A DNA stretch of 40,271 nt from Treponema sp. (GTDB lineage: Bacteria > Spirochaetota > Spirochaetia > Treponematales > Breznakiellaceae). The notes beneath the pieces were generated by a model. That model did no database searches. It was not told where the DNA came from and worked only from the letters and a program-made list of their open reading frames with translations. Made by a program: the position numbers and the translations under genes. Below, one piece after another: positions 7,488 to 15,021 of this stretch. Each line of letters starts with the position of its first letter. Positions within the stretch are counted from its first letter, which is position 1. The DNA lies in NCBI GenBank assembly GCA_031290475.1, contig JAITNM010000016.1, forward strand, positions 1 to 40,271. Reading direction: 5' to 3'.

Positions 7488-7538
7488 ATCTAAGGAATCG
7501 CTTTATTTAAAAAAAAATTCTTTTTTTTAGAAAAAAAT

Positions 7539-7568
7539 TTGCACATCTGCGGATAAAATGATTAAATT
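7539..7568 (+). promoter_or_regulatory. Strong-looking promoter with A/T-tract upstream element, driving a small RNA
   Basis: TTGCAC (7539-7544) is followed at 17-18 bp by TTAAAT/TAAATT (7562-7568). Immediately upstream lie A9-TTC-T8 and A7 tracts (7509-7537), which resemble a UP element and would raise promoter strength. No open reading frame follows on this strand. Confidence 0.5.
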
Positions 7569-7573
7569 TACAT

Positions 7574-7703
7574 TAAGGATTCGGTCTTAGAGACCGATAT
7601 TCTACTTGTCGGACTTATAGTTCCCCTCCCAAATCACTATATTTCCGGCATGCCTCAAGGGCAGGGCCGGTGTGAGCCGTAAGGTTTGCGCCGGCCTTTT
7701 TTT
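7574..7703 (+). ncRNA. Candidate structured small RNA, about 130 nt
   Basis: The segment lies between a promoter-like sequence and a strong intrinsic terminator, in a 283-bp gap with no plausible gene. A 6-bp hairpin, CGGTCT-TAG-AGACCG (7582-7596), is followed by a stretch rich in C and U containing TTCCCCTCCC (7621-7630). A weak TGCC/GGCA stem (7650-7664) and the terminator stem come next. The C-rich stretch is complementary to Shine-Dalgarno cores such as GGGAGG, as found before lon and the hydrolase at 21735, so an mRNA-binding role is conceivable. I compared it from memory with 6S, SRP and tmRNA patterns and saw no convincing match, though a divergent 6S RNA cannot be excluded. Ends are estimated. 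Confidence 0.5.
7665..7703 (+). terminator. Intrinsic terminator of the small RNA
   Basis: GGCCGGTGTGAGCC (7665-7678), loop GTAA and GGTTTGCGCCGGCC (7683-7696) form a 14-bp stem with four G-U pairs, followed by seven T (7697-7703). The G-U pairs fit only the plus-strand transcript, which fixes the direction. Confidence 0.85.
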
Positions 7704-7770
7704 GTCTTCACCGTCAGATTAACCAACAACCCCGCCCCAAGGGGCTAAACTTGACCCGCAAAATATTTAA

Positions 7771-8598
7771 TCAGGGGGTCCCTAAAAGGTCCGCGAGTTT
7801 TGTCTCTTCCCCGGGGGAAAGGGTCCCCGGCAGGATGAGGGGTTCTTCCGGCCCTGGGGGGAGGAGGAAGCCCTTCTCCAGGAAGCGCCGGAACAAGGCG
7901 GTATAGTCGTCTTCTCCCCCGGGGGAGGCGAGGCTGAGGTATATACCCCGCCGCCGCCACCTTCCGTCCTGGGAAAGGACCCTGGTAATTTTGGGGAAAC
8001 CGGCTGCCCGGCAGGAGGACGAGGCGAGATCGTAGACTGCCCTGGCGGAGGCGGCCAAAATGACCGGGGAAACAAACTCCGGGGGCGGGAAGGAAGCCTC
8101 CAGGCTCTTGTCCAGGACCAGCGCCCGGGGGGCAAGGGGCCAGGGCAGAATGGGGATGAGGAGGGACGAAAGCGGCTGGCCGTCCGCCAGAAAGGGCCGC
8201 CAGAGCATGGGCCGGTAATTGTCCCCCGCCTCAGTTTCCGTAAAAGCCGGGTCCGGGAATGGGCCGTCTTCGGGGCTAAGAAATCCGGCTTTACACAAGG
8301 CCCGGCGGAGGGAAGCTTCGTCTTGGTAAACCCGGAAACCGCGGCCGGGAAAGAGGACGGACAGGGCTTTAAAGAAACGTCCCTCCAAATGGCTTGAAAA
8401 AGGGGCAAAAAGCCCCCGTTCGGAGGTATTTTTCAATTCCCTGAGGACCGCGGGAGGGGTATGCCCCAGGACAGCCCGGCCGCCGTCCTGCCAGAGATCC
8501 GTCAGGCGGCCGCCGGCGGCGGTGTAAAGCCGGAACTCCCGGGCGCGGCGGATTTGGGGAACCAGGCGGAGGCGGGAAACGCGGGATTCGGAAGCCAT
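7771..8598 (-). CDS. Reduced PLP-dependent-transferase-like protein, function unknown
   Basis: This 275-residue soluble protein has an N-terminal segment, residues about 24-58 (LYTAAGGRLTDLWQDGGRAV, then LGHTPPAVLRELKN), resembling the start of class III aminotransferases, where a D-G-x-x-hydrophobic-D-x-x-x-G-x-x-x-LGH pattern opens the fold. The end (EEPLILPGTLSPGEETKLADLL) resembles the small-domain C-terminus. The protein is well short of the usual 400-450 residues, and I see no cofactor lysine motif where one would be expected, so it is probably not a working aminotransferase. Its ATG follows the helicase stop directly (TAG-ATG), so the two are co-translated. It could be a spirochaete-specific protein derived from that fold, or the resemblance could be chance. 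Confidence 0.6.
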   Translation of the reverse strand: MASESRVSRLRLVPQIRRAREFRLYTAAGGRLTDLWQDGGRAVLGHTPPAVLRELKNTSERGLFAPFSSHLEGRFFKALSVLFPGRGFRVYQDEASLRRALCKAGFLSPEDGPFPDPAFTETEAGDNYRPMLWRPFLADGQPLSSLLIPILPWPLAPRALVLDKSLEASFPPPEFVSPVILAASARAVYDLASSSCRAAGFPKITRVLSQDGRWRRRGIYLSLASPGGEDDYTALFRRFLEKGFLLPPGPEEPLILPGTLSPGEETKLADLLGTP

Positions 8599-10941
8599 CT
8601 AATCGTCCCCGATTTTGGTGAAGCGGCTGCTCTGGCTTGCGCTCAGAAAACGCAGTTCCTTGCCGGTATCGAAACGGACCCGGATCACCGGGCCGTCTTC
8701 CGCGTCCTCCCGGATCTCGATCACCGCGCCGTAACCGTGATCGTCGTGGAAGCTCCGCTCCCCCACCCGCCAGCGGCCGTCGGAAGAAGGCTGTCCGCCC
8801 CTGGGGGAACCGGCGCGGCCCGGAACCGCCCCGGCGGGCGCTGCCCGTATAGCGCCTCTGCCGCCGGCCGAAAAGCCGTAGGGGGGTTTTCCGAGGATAC
8901 GCAGGGCCCCCCGGCCCTCCTTGGAGGCCGCCGCTTCCCTCAGGAAGAGGGAGGGCTCCATGGGCTGGGTGCGGCCAAAAACACGGCGCATGGCGCAGGA
9001 CGAAAGGTAGAGTTCGTCCATTGCCCGGGTAACCCCCACGTAGAAAAGGCGGCGCTCTTCTTCAAGGTCCTCGCCCTTTTTATCGTCCCGGGGAAAGACC
9101 CCCTGCTCCACCCCGGTGATGATCACCCGGCGGAATTCCAGCCCCTTGGTGTTGTGAAGGGTGATGAGGCTTACCACGTCTTCAGCCCCGTCTTTTTCTC
9201 CCGGATTCTCCAGAGAACGGTCCAGTTCAATGTGTTCCAGGAATTCCAAAAGCCCCTCCCTGGCCGAAGGGTAGAGACTCGCGGCGTTGACCAGTTCCTG
9301 GAGGTTGGCAATACGCTGATTCCCGGCGATTTCGTCATGGGCAAGGTGGTACTCCGCAAGCCCTACCCCGTTGATAAGGGCGACGACACAGCGGGAGAGC
9401 CCTTCCCCGGCGCGGAGCTCACCGCCCCGGTTTTTGCCGCCCGGCGCCGGGGAAGCCGGGAGTTTGCCGGGCTTTGGCCCTTTGTCCTTAGGGCCGTCCT
9501 GATCCCCGCCTGGGACCGCGCCCAAAGTTTCCTCCCCGGAGGCAATGGCGGCGAGAAAGTCCCGGAGGCCCGAACGGGCTTTGACGGCAAGATCCGGCAT
9601 GATACGCCGGGCCGCGGCGGCAAGATCCTCGCCATGGATTCCGGCCCTGGCAACCACCCGGTCCACCGTAACGCCCCCTACGCCACGGGCAGGCTTGTTC
9701 ACCACCCGGCGGAAGGCTACCTCGTCACGGGGGTTCACCAGGAAGGAAAGAAGGGCCAAGGCGTCCTTTATCTCCTCCCGTTCGTAAAATTTAAGAGAAC
9801 CCAGTATCCGGTAGGGGATACGCCGGCGGAGCAGCTCAGTCTCAAAACCCAGGGATTGGGCATTGGTCCGGTAGAGGATGGCCCAATCGGAATAAGAGGA
9901 TTGAGCCCCCCCGGCGCCCTTTACCGCGTTGGCAATGAGATCCGCGCAAAAGGAGACTTCCCCATCCTGATCGGGGAGGAAAACCAATGCCGGCGTTTTA
10001 CCGGGGCCCCGCTCGGAGCGGAGGGTTTTCCCCAGCCTGCCGGAGTTGTAGTTCACCACTGAGGAGGCTACCCGCAGGATGGGCTCGGTAGAGCGGTAAT
10101 TCCGTTCAAGGCGGATGATGTCGGCGCCGGAAAAACGGTCGGGAAATTCCAGGATGTTCCGCACCTCGGCGCCCCGGAAGCGGTAAATAGACTGATCGTC
10201 ATCACCTACAACACAAATGTAGGTACCGGTCCCGGCCAGTTCTTTCAGTAATTCAAACTGGGCTACGTTGGAATCCTGGTATTCGTCTACCAGAATCACC
10301 CGGAACCGGTCCCGGAAACGCCGGGCCACCTCGGGATTGGCCCTGAGGATGTCCACGGGCTTTTTAATAAGATCGCCAAAGTCCACATTGCCGATCTCTG
10401 CAAGCCGTTCCTCATAGCGGGTGTAGATTTTGCGGAACTTTTTCCGGTGATCGATGCGGTCCAGTTCGGGATCTTCCGGGCCGAGGAAGAAATCTTTGGC
10501 CCGGCTTATGGCGCGAGATGCAAGCTTTACTTCAGCCTTAGGGACATCGTCCATCAAAGAAGAGAGGAGGGAAACCGCGTCATCATCATCGTAAATGACA
10601 AAATTTGAATTTAAGCCCAGCGCCGCGCCGTTCCGGCGTAAGAACCACGCCCCAAAGGAGTGGAAGGTCCGGATCATGGCCTCACCTGAGCGCCCCTCAA
10701 TCCGGCGGGCCCGTTCCGCCATTTCCCGGGCGGCCTTGTTGGTAAAGGTCACCGCCAGAATGGAATAGGGGTCCACCCCCTTCTCCCGGATCAGATAGGC
10801 GATCTTGGTGGTGATCACCCGGGTTTTTCCGGAACCGGCGCCGGCAAGGATGAGCAGGGGGCGATCGGAATGGAGCACCGCTTCCCGCTGTTCCCTGTTC
10901 AGGGCTTCCAGATAGACCGGAAGCGCCTCTTTATCACTCAT
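8599..10941 (-). CDS. UvrD/Rep/PcrA-family DNA helicase (superfamily 1A)
   Basis: This 780-residue ATP-dependent 3'-5' helicase acts in repair and replication restart. Motifs in order are AGAGSGKT (33-40), AVTFTNKAAREM, TFHSFGAWFLRR, VDEYQDSN (218-225), GDDDQSIYRFRGA, LERNYRST, ILYRTNAQ, LITLHNTKGLEFRRVII and EERRLFYVGVTRAMDELYLS. The C-terminus (GERSFHDDHGYGAVIEI, then VRFDTGKELRF) matches the PcrA/UvrD beta-rich tail. Residues about 472-512 are a Gly/Pro/Lys-rich low-complexity insert inside the second domain pair, unusual for the family. It leads the two-gene minus-strand unit with the reduced PLP-like gene, and diverges from the response regulator. A long open frame antisense to it is an artefact of GC-biased codons. 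Confidence 0.95.
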   Translation of the reverse strand: MSDKEALPVYLEALNREQREAVLHSDRPLLILAGAGSGKTRVITTKIAYLIREKGVDPYSILAVTFTNKAAREMAERARRIEGRSGEAMIRTFHSFGAWFLRRNGAALGLNSNFVIYDDDDAVSLLSSLMDDVPKAEVKLASRAISRAKDFFLGPEDPELDRIDHRKKFRKIYTRYEERLAEIGNVDFGDLIKKPVDILRANPEVARRFRDRFRVILVDEYQDSNVAQFELLKELAGTGTYICVVGDDDQSIYRFRGAEVRNILEFPDRFSGADIIRLERNYRSTEPILRVASSVVNYNSGRLGKTLRSERGPGKTPALVFLPDQDGEVSFCADLIANAVKGAGGAQSSYSDWAILYRTNAQSLGFETELLRRRIPYRILGSLKFYEREEIKDALALLSFLVNPRDEVAFRRVVNKPARGVGGVTVDRVVARAGIHGEDLAAAARRIMPDLAVKARSGLRDFLAAIASGEETLGAVPGGDQDGPKDKGPKPGKLPASPAPGGKNRGGELRAGEGLSRCVVALINGVGLAEYHLAHDEIAGNQRIANLQELVNAASLYPSAREGLLEFLEHIELDRSLENPGEKDGAEDVVSLITLHNTKGLEFRRVIITGVEQGVFPRDDKKGEDLEEERRLFYVGVTRAMDELYLSSCAMRRVFGRTQPMEPSLFLREAAASKEGRGALRILGKPPYGFSAGGRGAIRAAPAGAVPGRAGSPRGGQPSSDGRWRVGERSFHDDHGYGAVIEIREDAEDGPVIRVRFDTGKELRFLSASQSSRFTKIGDD

Positions 10942-10985
10942 AACCCGAGTATAACACCAAAGACACGGTTTCTTAAAGCGGGCAA

Positions 10986-11015
10986 TTGACAGCAGGAGGG
11001 GGATATCAGCATACT
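10986..11015 (+). promoter_or_regulatory. Promoter of the response-regulator gene
   Basis: A perfect TTGACA -35 (10986-10991) is followed after 18 bp by CATACT (11010-11015), with TACTAT two bases later as an alternative. It sits about 35 bp before the start codon in the 108-bp gap between divergent genes. Confidence 0.55.
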
Positions 11016-11049
11016 ATTTTCTAGATTATCCCATAAAAAAGGAGCGGGG

Positions 11050-11682
11050 ATGCATACTATTGTCCTCATTGATGATCACCCTATGATACGCCGGGCGTTT
11101 AACACCTATCTGAGCGAAACCGGGCGCTTTCTTGTGACGGGCGAAGCGGGCTCTCTGGACGAAGCCCGGGCGCTCTTCAGTACCCTTACGCCAATACCGG
11201 ATCTCGTGCTGTTAGACATTGAGCTGGGAGAAGAAAACGGCCTGGATCTGCTCCCCTTGCTCCGGGCAATGGAGTCTCAAAATGATAAAAAAAAGAACAG
11301 GGTAGAAAGTTTTTCTCCCATGGTTTTGGTGTTTTCCATGTTTGAGGATCCCTTTAAAATCCAGACGGCCCTTCACCAGGGCGCCCGGGGTTATGTTTCC
11401 AAAACCGCGGATGAAACAGAGATCGCCTCCGCCCTGGAATCGATCCTGAACGGGGAAATCTATATCGACAAGCGGCTCAAAACCAAGGCAACGGAAACCA
11501 AGGACATCTACGCCGGACTTTCTAAACGGGAACGGATCATCCTTGACCTGGTCCAGAAAAACATGGATAACCGGAGCATTGCGAAAAAGCTGGACCTTAA
11601 AGCCAGAACCGTGGAAAACTACATTTCCCGGATCTACACCAAAACCGGCGCCCTTACCCGGGGCGATCTGGCCCGTTTATAG
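11050..11682 (+). CDS. NarL/LuxR-family response regulator
   Basis: This 210-residue protein has an N-terminal receiver with the acidic pair D8/D9 (IVLIDDHPMIRRAF), phospho-acceptor D56 (DLVLLDIELGEENG), switch S96 and conserved K118 (GYVSKTADETEI). The C-terminal LuxR-type helix-turn-helix is at about 150-208 (LSKRERIILDLVQKNMDNRS, then RTVENYISRIYTKT). An insert, MESQNDKKKNRVESFSP, between strands 3 and 4 of the receiver is longer than usual. ATG 11050 follows AAGGAG (11039-11044) at 5 nt. The probable partner is the histidine kinase at 12452, with a membrane protein on the other strand between them. Its last 29 bp overlap the end of that convergent gene. Target genes are unknown. Confidence 0.93.
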   Translation: MHTIVLIDDHPMIRRAFNTYLSETGRFLVTGEAGSLDEARALFSTLTPIPDLVLLDIELGEENGLDLLPLLRAMESQNDKKKNRVESFSPMVLVFSMFEDPFKIQTALHQGARGYVSKTADETEIASALESILNGEIYIDKRLKTKATETKDIYAGLSKRERIILDLVQKNMDNRSIAKKLDLKARTVENYISRIYTKTGALTRGDLARL

Positions 11683-12394
11683 TCGCGATAGCACTTCCCC
11701 AAGCGGCCCGGTAAACTCCTAACCGGCTTTTTATCCTGAAGATAAACAGGAAGAGTCCGTAGCTCCCGAAAACAACTATCACCCGGTCAACCATATTCAC
11801 CGGAATCCGGGCCAGAATATTTGCCAGGATCAGGTTTACCTGGTTTCTTAAAAGCCCAAGCTTGAAGTACATCTCCGGGGAATAGGTTTTTTCGACGCTC
11901 TTGAAAACCAAGGTATTTACAGAACCGATAATACCCCCCAAGAGACTAATCACCAGGCACATTGAAACGGAAATGACGCAGAGGGCCGATATCACATAGA
12001 GGAGCAAAAAATTAAAATTGTCCTCCTTAAAAACGCCAAACTTGTCCGTCATACCAAAGCAGGGTTCTGAATTTTTTGTGATGATATGAAACCGTAAACA
12101 GAACCCCCTTACCAGGATCAATTCGGTAATACTGCAGATTACAAAAAGGTCCCCCGGCCAGTAGGGTTCCCCCAGGAAAAGTCCGTAGGGAAGAAGGCTT
12201 AAAAAAGCGGTAATAATCCCGGGGATGATTCCCCCGCTTAAGGCAATGGTCAGGGTGAACAGGGTGTCCACAAATAAGAACTGGGAAAACACCTTCGCCG
12301 CCAACTGGTTGAGGCCAAAATTAGCCAGAGCCGCGACAAAACAGAAAAATAGTAAGATGATTTTCTTGCCCGGATTTCCGCCTCTTCCTTTCAT
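11654..12394 (-). CDS. Polytopic membrane protein, ECF-transporter S-component-like
   Basis: This 246-residue hydrophobic protein has about six membrane segments. The stretch FVDTLFTLTIALSGGIIPGI, then ITAFLSLLPYGLF, resembles the substrate-binding S components of ECF vitamin transporters and related membrane sensor modules, where F-D-T/L-I-x-T followed by GG-x-x-x-G recurs. No ATPase or EcfT partner is nearby. Instead it sits between the response-regulator and histidine-kinase genes on the opposite strand, with only 57 bp to the kinase start and a 29-bp tail overlap with the regulator. A ligand-sensing or transport role tied to that two-component pair is inference. The start at ATG 12394 lacks a clear Shine-Dalgarno. 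Confidence 0.7.
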   Translation of the reverse strand: MKGRGGNPGKKIILLFFCFVAALANFGLNQLAAKVFSQFLFVDTLFTLTIALSGGIIPGIITAFLSLLPYGLFLGEPYWPGDLFVICSITELILVRGFCLRFHIITKNSEPCFGMTDKFGVFKEDNFNFLLLYVISALCVISVSMCLVISLLGGIIGSVNTLVFKSVEKTYSPEMYFKLGLLRNQVNLILANILARIPVNMVDRVIVVFGSYGLFLFIFRIKSRLGVYRAAWGSAIATINGPDRPG

Positions 12395-12417
12395 TATGTT
12401 ATTACATATAGCATAAA

Positions 12418-12448
12418 TTTACATTTTGTGTATACTATATATAGTATA
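12418..12448 (+). promoter_or_regulatory. Promoter overlapping an 18-bp perfect palindrome before the histidine kinase
   Basis: TTTACA (12418-12423), a 16-bp spacer and TATAGT (12440-12445) resemble a sigma70 promoter. The palindrome TATACTATA-TATAGTATA (12431-12448) contains the -10 on both strands, so it could be an operator or a shared promoter for the divergent membrane-protein gene. The -10 ends 6 nt before ATG 12452. Confidence 0.45.
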
Positions 12449-12451
12449 TAT

Positions 12452-13747
12452 ATGATTAAACAGGCTGTTTTTTGTCCTTTGGCGCCGTTAGCCTTGCTCC
12501 TCTTGCAGCTGTTGTTTTTTTATCCGGATCTCTATGCCTCGGGAAGCGGCCAGCAGGAAAACTATTCGATTTACGAAATCGCCCGGCATTGGGCGGAATG
12601 GGACGGAAAGCTGGAACGGTATTTCGAGGGAAAAGAGGATATTCCGTCCCTGGTGGAATCATTAAACGGGTTTTCCCGGGAATTGAACAGTTTTATACAA
12701 TCCAAATCGCTGCAATACTATATTTCCGGTCACTTTAGTTTCCGTGAGCGGGGGGAAAAAATTATCGGCATGGTGGGGGAAATCCGTCTTGCCCTGGAAA
12801 CGGACCAGCCGGAAACAGCCGTACTCTACGCCCTGGAAACAGACCGGCTCCTCATGGGCTGGCAGTACCGGGACGCCAAGCTCACCGACAGCATAAACAT
12901 GCGGTACTTCTATCAGTTTTTTCTCTTTTCCCTGATGATCATCACCCTGGTACTGTTCATCTGGCTGCTCTGCCATGCCCTGATGGCCTCCCGGATCCGG
13001 GAACAGGAATCCCAGGCTTTTTCCCGGGAGATCATCCTGGGTCAGGAACGGGAGCGGAAGCGGATTTCCCGGGAACTCCACGATACGGTGGCGCAGGAAC
13101 TGCGTTATCTGGGGATGAAGCTGACCCGGATCTACCGGGAAACGGCTAAAAACGATGGGAAGGCCATATCGGCCCTCTGCAAAGAGGTTATCAGGGAACA
13201 AAAGACCCTGGCCGACCGGGTGCGTTCCATTTGCCGCAACCTCATTCCCCCGGATTTTCAAAGACAAAACCTGGTGGATGCCCTGAACCTTCTCTGTACC
13301 GATTTCTCCGAACGGACGGGAATCAAATGCGTTCTCTCCGCGGAAGAGAACCTCAGATTCGATTCCCTTTCCCCGGACGCGCAGCTCCAGTGTTTCAGGA
13401 TCGTCCAGGAGGCCTTGATCAATATCGAGAAACACGCGGAAGCCTCTGAGGCATCGGTGGTGGTGCGGAACGGCAGGGCCGAGAAAAACCCGGCGCCCCG
13501 GGGACTTCCCTCCCTGGTGATCTGCGTCTCCGATGACGGCAAGGGATTCGACGAACCCCCTTCTTCGCCGGCCATTCTTGCCGGCGCCTATGATCATTTT
13601 GGTATCAGGGGAATGTACGAACGGACCGCTATGCTGAACGGTTCCCTGGAATTTCTCGGGGAAAAGGGAGAAGGCGTCCTGGTAAAAATCATGATTCCCC
13701 TGGAAAGCGATTTTTCTCTGGAATTACCCCGCCCTAAAGCGGTCTAA
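12452..13747 (+). CDS. Sensor histidine kinase, HisKA_3/NarX-like
   Basis: The protein is 431 residues from ATG 12452. An N-terminal membrane segment or uncleaved signal (VFCPLAPLALLLLQLLFFY) is followed by a periplasmic helical sensor region of about 125 residues and a second membrane helix near 153-178 (FYQFFLFSLMIITLVLFIWL). The HisKA_3 dimerisation box, ERKRISRELHDTVAQELRYL, carries H210. The ATPase domain shows FRIVQEALINIEKHAEAS (N box), VSDDGKGFD and FGIRGMYERTAML. On sensing a signal it should phosphorylate the NarL-type regulator encoded at 11050. The open frame extends to GTG 12428 through the AT palindrome, but ATG 12452 is favoured. No Shine-Dalgarno is visible and the -10 is 6 nt away, so the transcript may be leaderless. 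Confidence 0.93.
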   Translation: MIKQAVFCPLAPLALLLLQLLFFYPDLYASGSGQQENYSIYEIARHWAEWDGKLERYFEGKEDIPSLVESLNGFSRELNSFIQSKSLQYYISGHFSFRERGEKIIGMVGEIRLALETDQPETAVLYALETDRLLMGWQYRDAKLTDSINMRYFYQFFLFSLMIITLVLFIWLLCHALMASRIREQESQAFSREIILGQERERKRISRELHDTVAQELRYLGMKLTRIYRETAKNDGKAISALCKEVIREQKTLADRVRSICRNLIPPDFQRQNLVDALNLLCTDFSERTGIKCVLSAEENLRFDSLSPDAQLQCFRIVQEALINIEKHAEASEASVVVRNGRAEKNPAPRGLPSLVICVSDDGKGFDEPPSSPAILAGAYDHFGIRGMYERTAMLNGSLEFLGEKGEGVLVKIMIPLESDFSLELPRPKAV

Positions 13748-13759
13748 CGTTCAGCAATT

Positions 13760-14992
13760 TTACTTTCTGAGCCCTTCCACGTGGCGGTAGCGTAACACCA
13801 TATCTACAAAGTCCCGGTTGAAGAGGGGCGGCTTCTTAAAGTAGTAAAGGTGGCTGCCTCCGTTCCTGCCGCACCGGCAGTCGGAACAGCCGAAACCCGG
13901 TACGCCCCTGGCGCCGGTTTTTTTCAGGTCCTCCGCAAGGCTGCACTCCAGGTTCCGGTAGGACATGATCGGCAGGGCGGAAAGTGTTTCCGCGTAGGGG
14001 GTAAGAAAATCAAAATGCCAGTGTTTCTGTTTATGGGTCTTGCGGAGATGCCGGCGTACCCTTTGGGAAAGGTTTTTCCGGGCCGAACCGGCATAGACGT
14101 ACCACCCCTCTTCAAAGGCAATGATCCCCAGGGCCCCTACCTCAATTTCCCGTCCCTCCCCAAGTTTCAGAATAATAAGGTAGTTTCCGCCGTTGCCCAG
14201 GGCAAGTTCCCCGTGGCCCAGGTCCACAGGCACAGAGGGCTTCACCAGGCGCGCCTTGCCCCCATCCTCACAGCTGAGGAGGGCCGCGTGAACCGCGACC
14301 TTGCCGGCGGCGTGGGGGGCCGCCGCCCCCAGGCGCGACAGGGCCGATGCAAAGGCGGGATCGGTGTGGAGGTTCGGGACAAAGCGGCGGCACTCGCCGT
14401 GGAGGATGACAAAAAGCACGTGACAGGAGTAGCCTTTAGCAGTCAGGGCGGCAAGCTCCTCCAGGTGTTTCAGCGCCCTCTGGCTGGGGGCGTCGGGGAA
14501 CATGGCGACCCCTTCCTCAACCAGGGAACAGGCCTTCACCTCAACGAGGTGGCGGACGCCGGAAGCGTCCAGGCAGAGAAAGTCGAAACGGGAAGAACCT
14601 ATGGCATACTCGGGGTGTACTGCCCCGAGGTTCGGAATGATCGCTTTCAGGAGAAGTTCTTCCGCAGCCCTGTTGGCCCGGGAAGAGAAGAGGGGCATTA
14701 TCCGGTCCCGGTGGTAGACCGCCGCCGCGGTCCAGAGGGTTTTCGCAGGCTTTGCGGCTTCCGGCTTTTTACCCCCCGGTTTTGGAACAGAAGAACCGCC
14801 CGCGTCCGCTTCACTGGCGCCCCGTTTTTCCAGAATCAGGCGGGCGCCGGGAAACAGGACCTCCATGAGCCGCCCCGGATTAGGGCAGTGACAGAAAAGC
14901 TCTTCGTCACCGTCCCGGGCTATAATCAAAAACCGGTTAGGCCGTTTCACAAAAACAGCTTCCCTGTCATTACGGAAAAAAACCACGTTCAT
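13760..14992 (-). CDS. sfsA: SfsA domain fused to a DUF123 GIY-YIG-like domain
   Basis: This is a 410-residue two-domain protein. Residues 1-250 match SfsA (VKRPNRFLIIARDG, HCPNPGRLMEVLFPGA, YAIGSSRFDFLC, HLVEVKACSLVE, MFPDAPSQRALKHLEEL). SfsA is a DNA-binding protein with a PD-(D/E)xK nuclease-like core, here D137, E151 and K153. Residues 268-390 match DUF123 of the GIY-YIG superfamily (NYLIILKL, GWYVYAGSARKNLSQRVRRH, HWHFDFLTPY, GVPGFGCSDCRC). A Gly/Ala/Lys-rich insert splits the SfsA N-terminal part at about 58-85. ATG 14992 is chosen because SfsA homology begins there, though the frame is open 117 codons upstream through the DMT gene; no clear Shine-Dalgarno is seen. The biological function of either domain is not established. 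Confidence 0.9.
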   Translation of the reverse strand: MNVVFFRNDREAVFVKRPNRFLIIARDGDEELFCHCPNPGRLMEVLFPGARLILEKRGASEADAGGSSVPKPGGKKPEAAKPAKTLWTAAAVYHRDRIMPLFSSRANRAAEELLLKAIIPNLGAVHPEYAIGSSRFDFLCLDASGVRHLVEVKACSLVEEGVAMFPDAPSQRALKHLEELAALTAKGYSCHVLFVILHGECRRFVPNLHTDPAFASALSRLGAAAPHAAGKVAVHAALLSCEDGGKARLVKPSVPVDLGHGELALGNGGNYLIILKLGEGREIEVGALGIIAFEEGWYVYAGSARKNLSQRVRRHLRKTHKQKHWHFDFLTPYAETLSALPIMSYRNLECSLAEDLKKTGARGVPGFGCSDCRCGRNGGSHLYYFKKPPLFNRDFVDMVLRYRHVEGLRK

Positions 14993-15021
14993 TTTCAAAT
15001 TGTTAAAGACCCGCACGGGTC

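Noticed and set aside
7574-7703. Riboswitch controlling a downstream gene
   Set aside because: The next gene to the right is on the opposite strand, so a terminator-ended leader would control nothing; a free small RNA fits better.
7728-7746. GCCCC-AA-GGGGC palindrome as terminator of the minus-strand PLP-like gene
   Set aside because: The stem is short with a two-base loop and no T run follows in the minus-strand RNA, so support is too weak.
8461-10062. 533-codon open frame on the plus strand
   Set aside because: It is antisense to the UvrD-like helicase, has a Gly/Pro/Arg-rich composition with no recognisable domain, and runs out of frame with the well-conserved motifs opposite.
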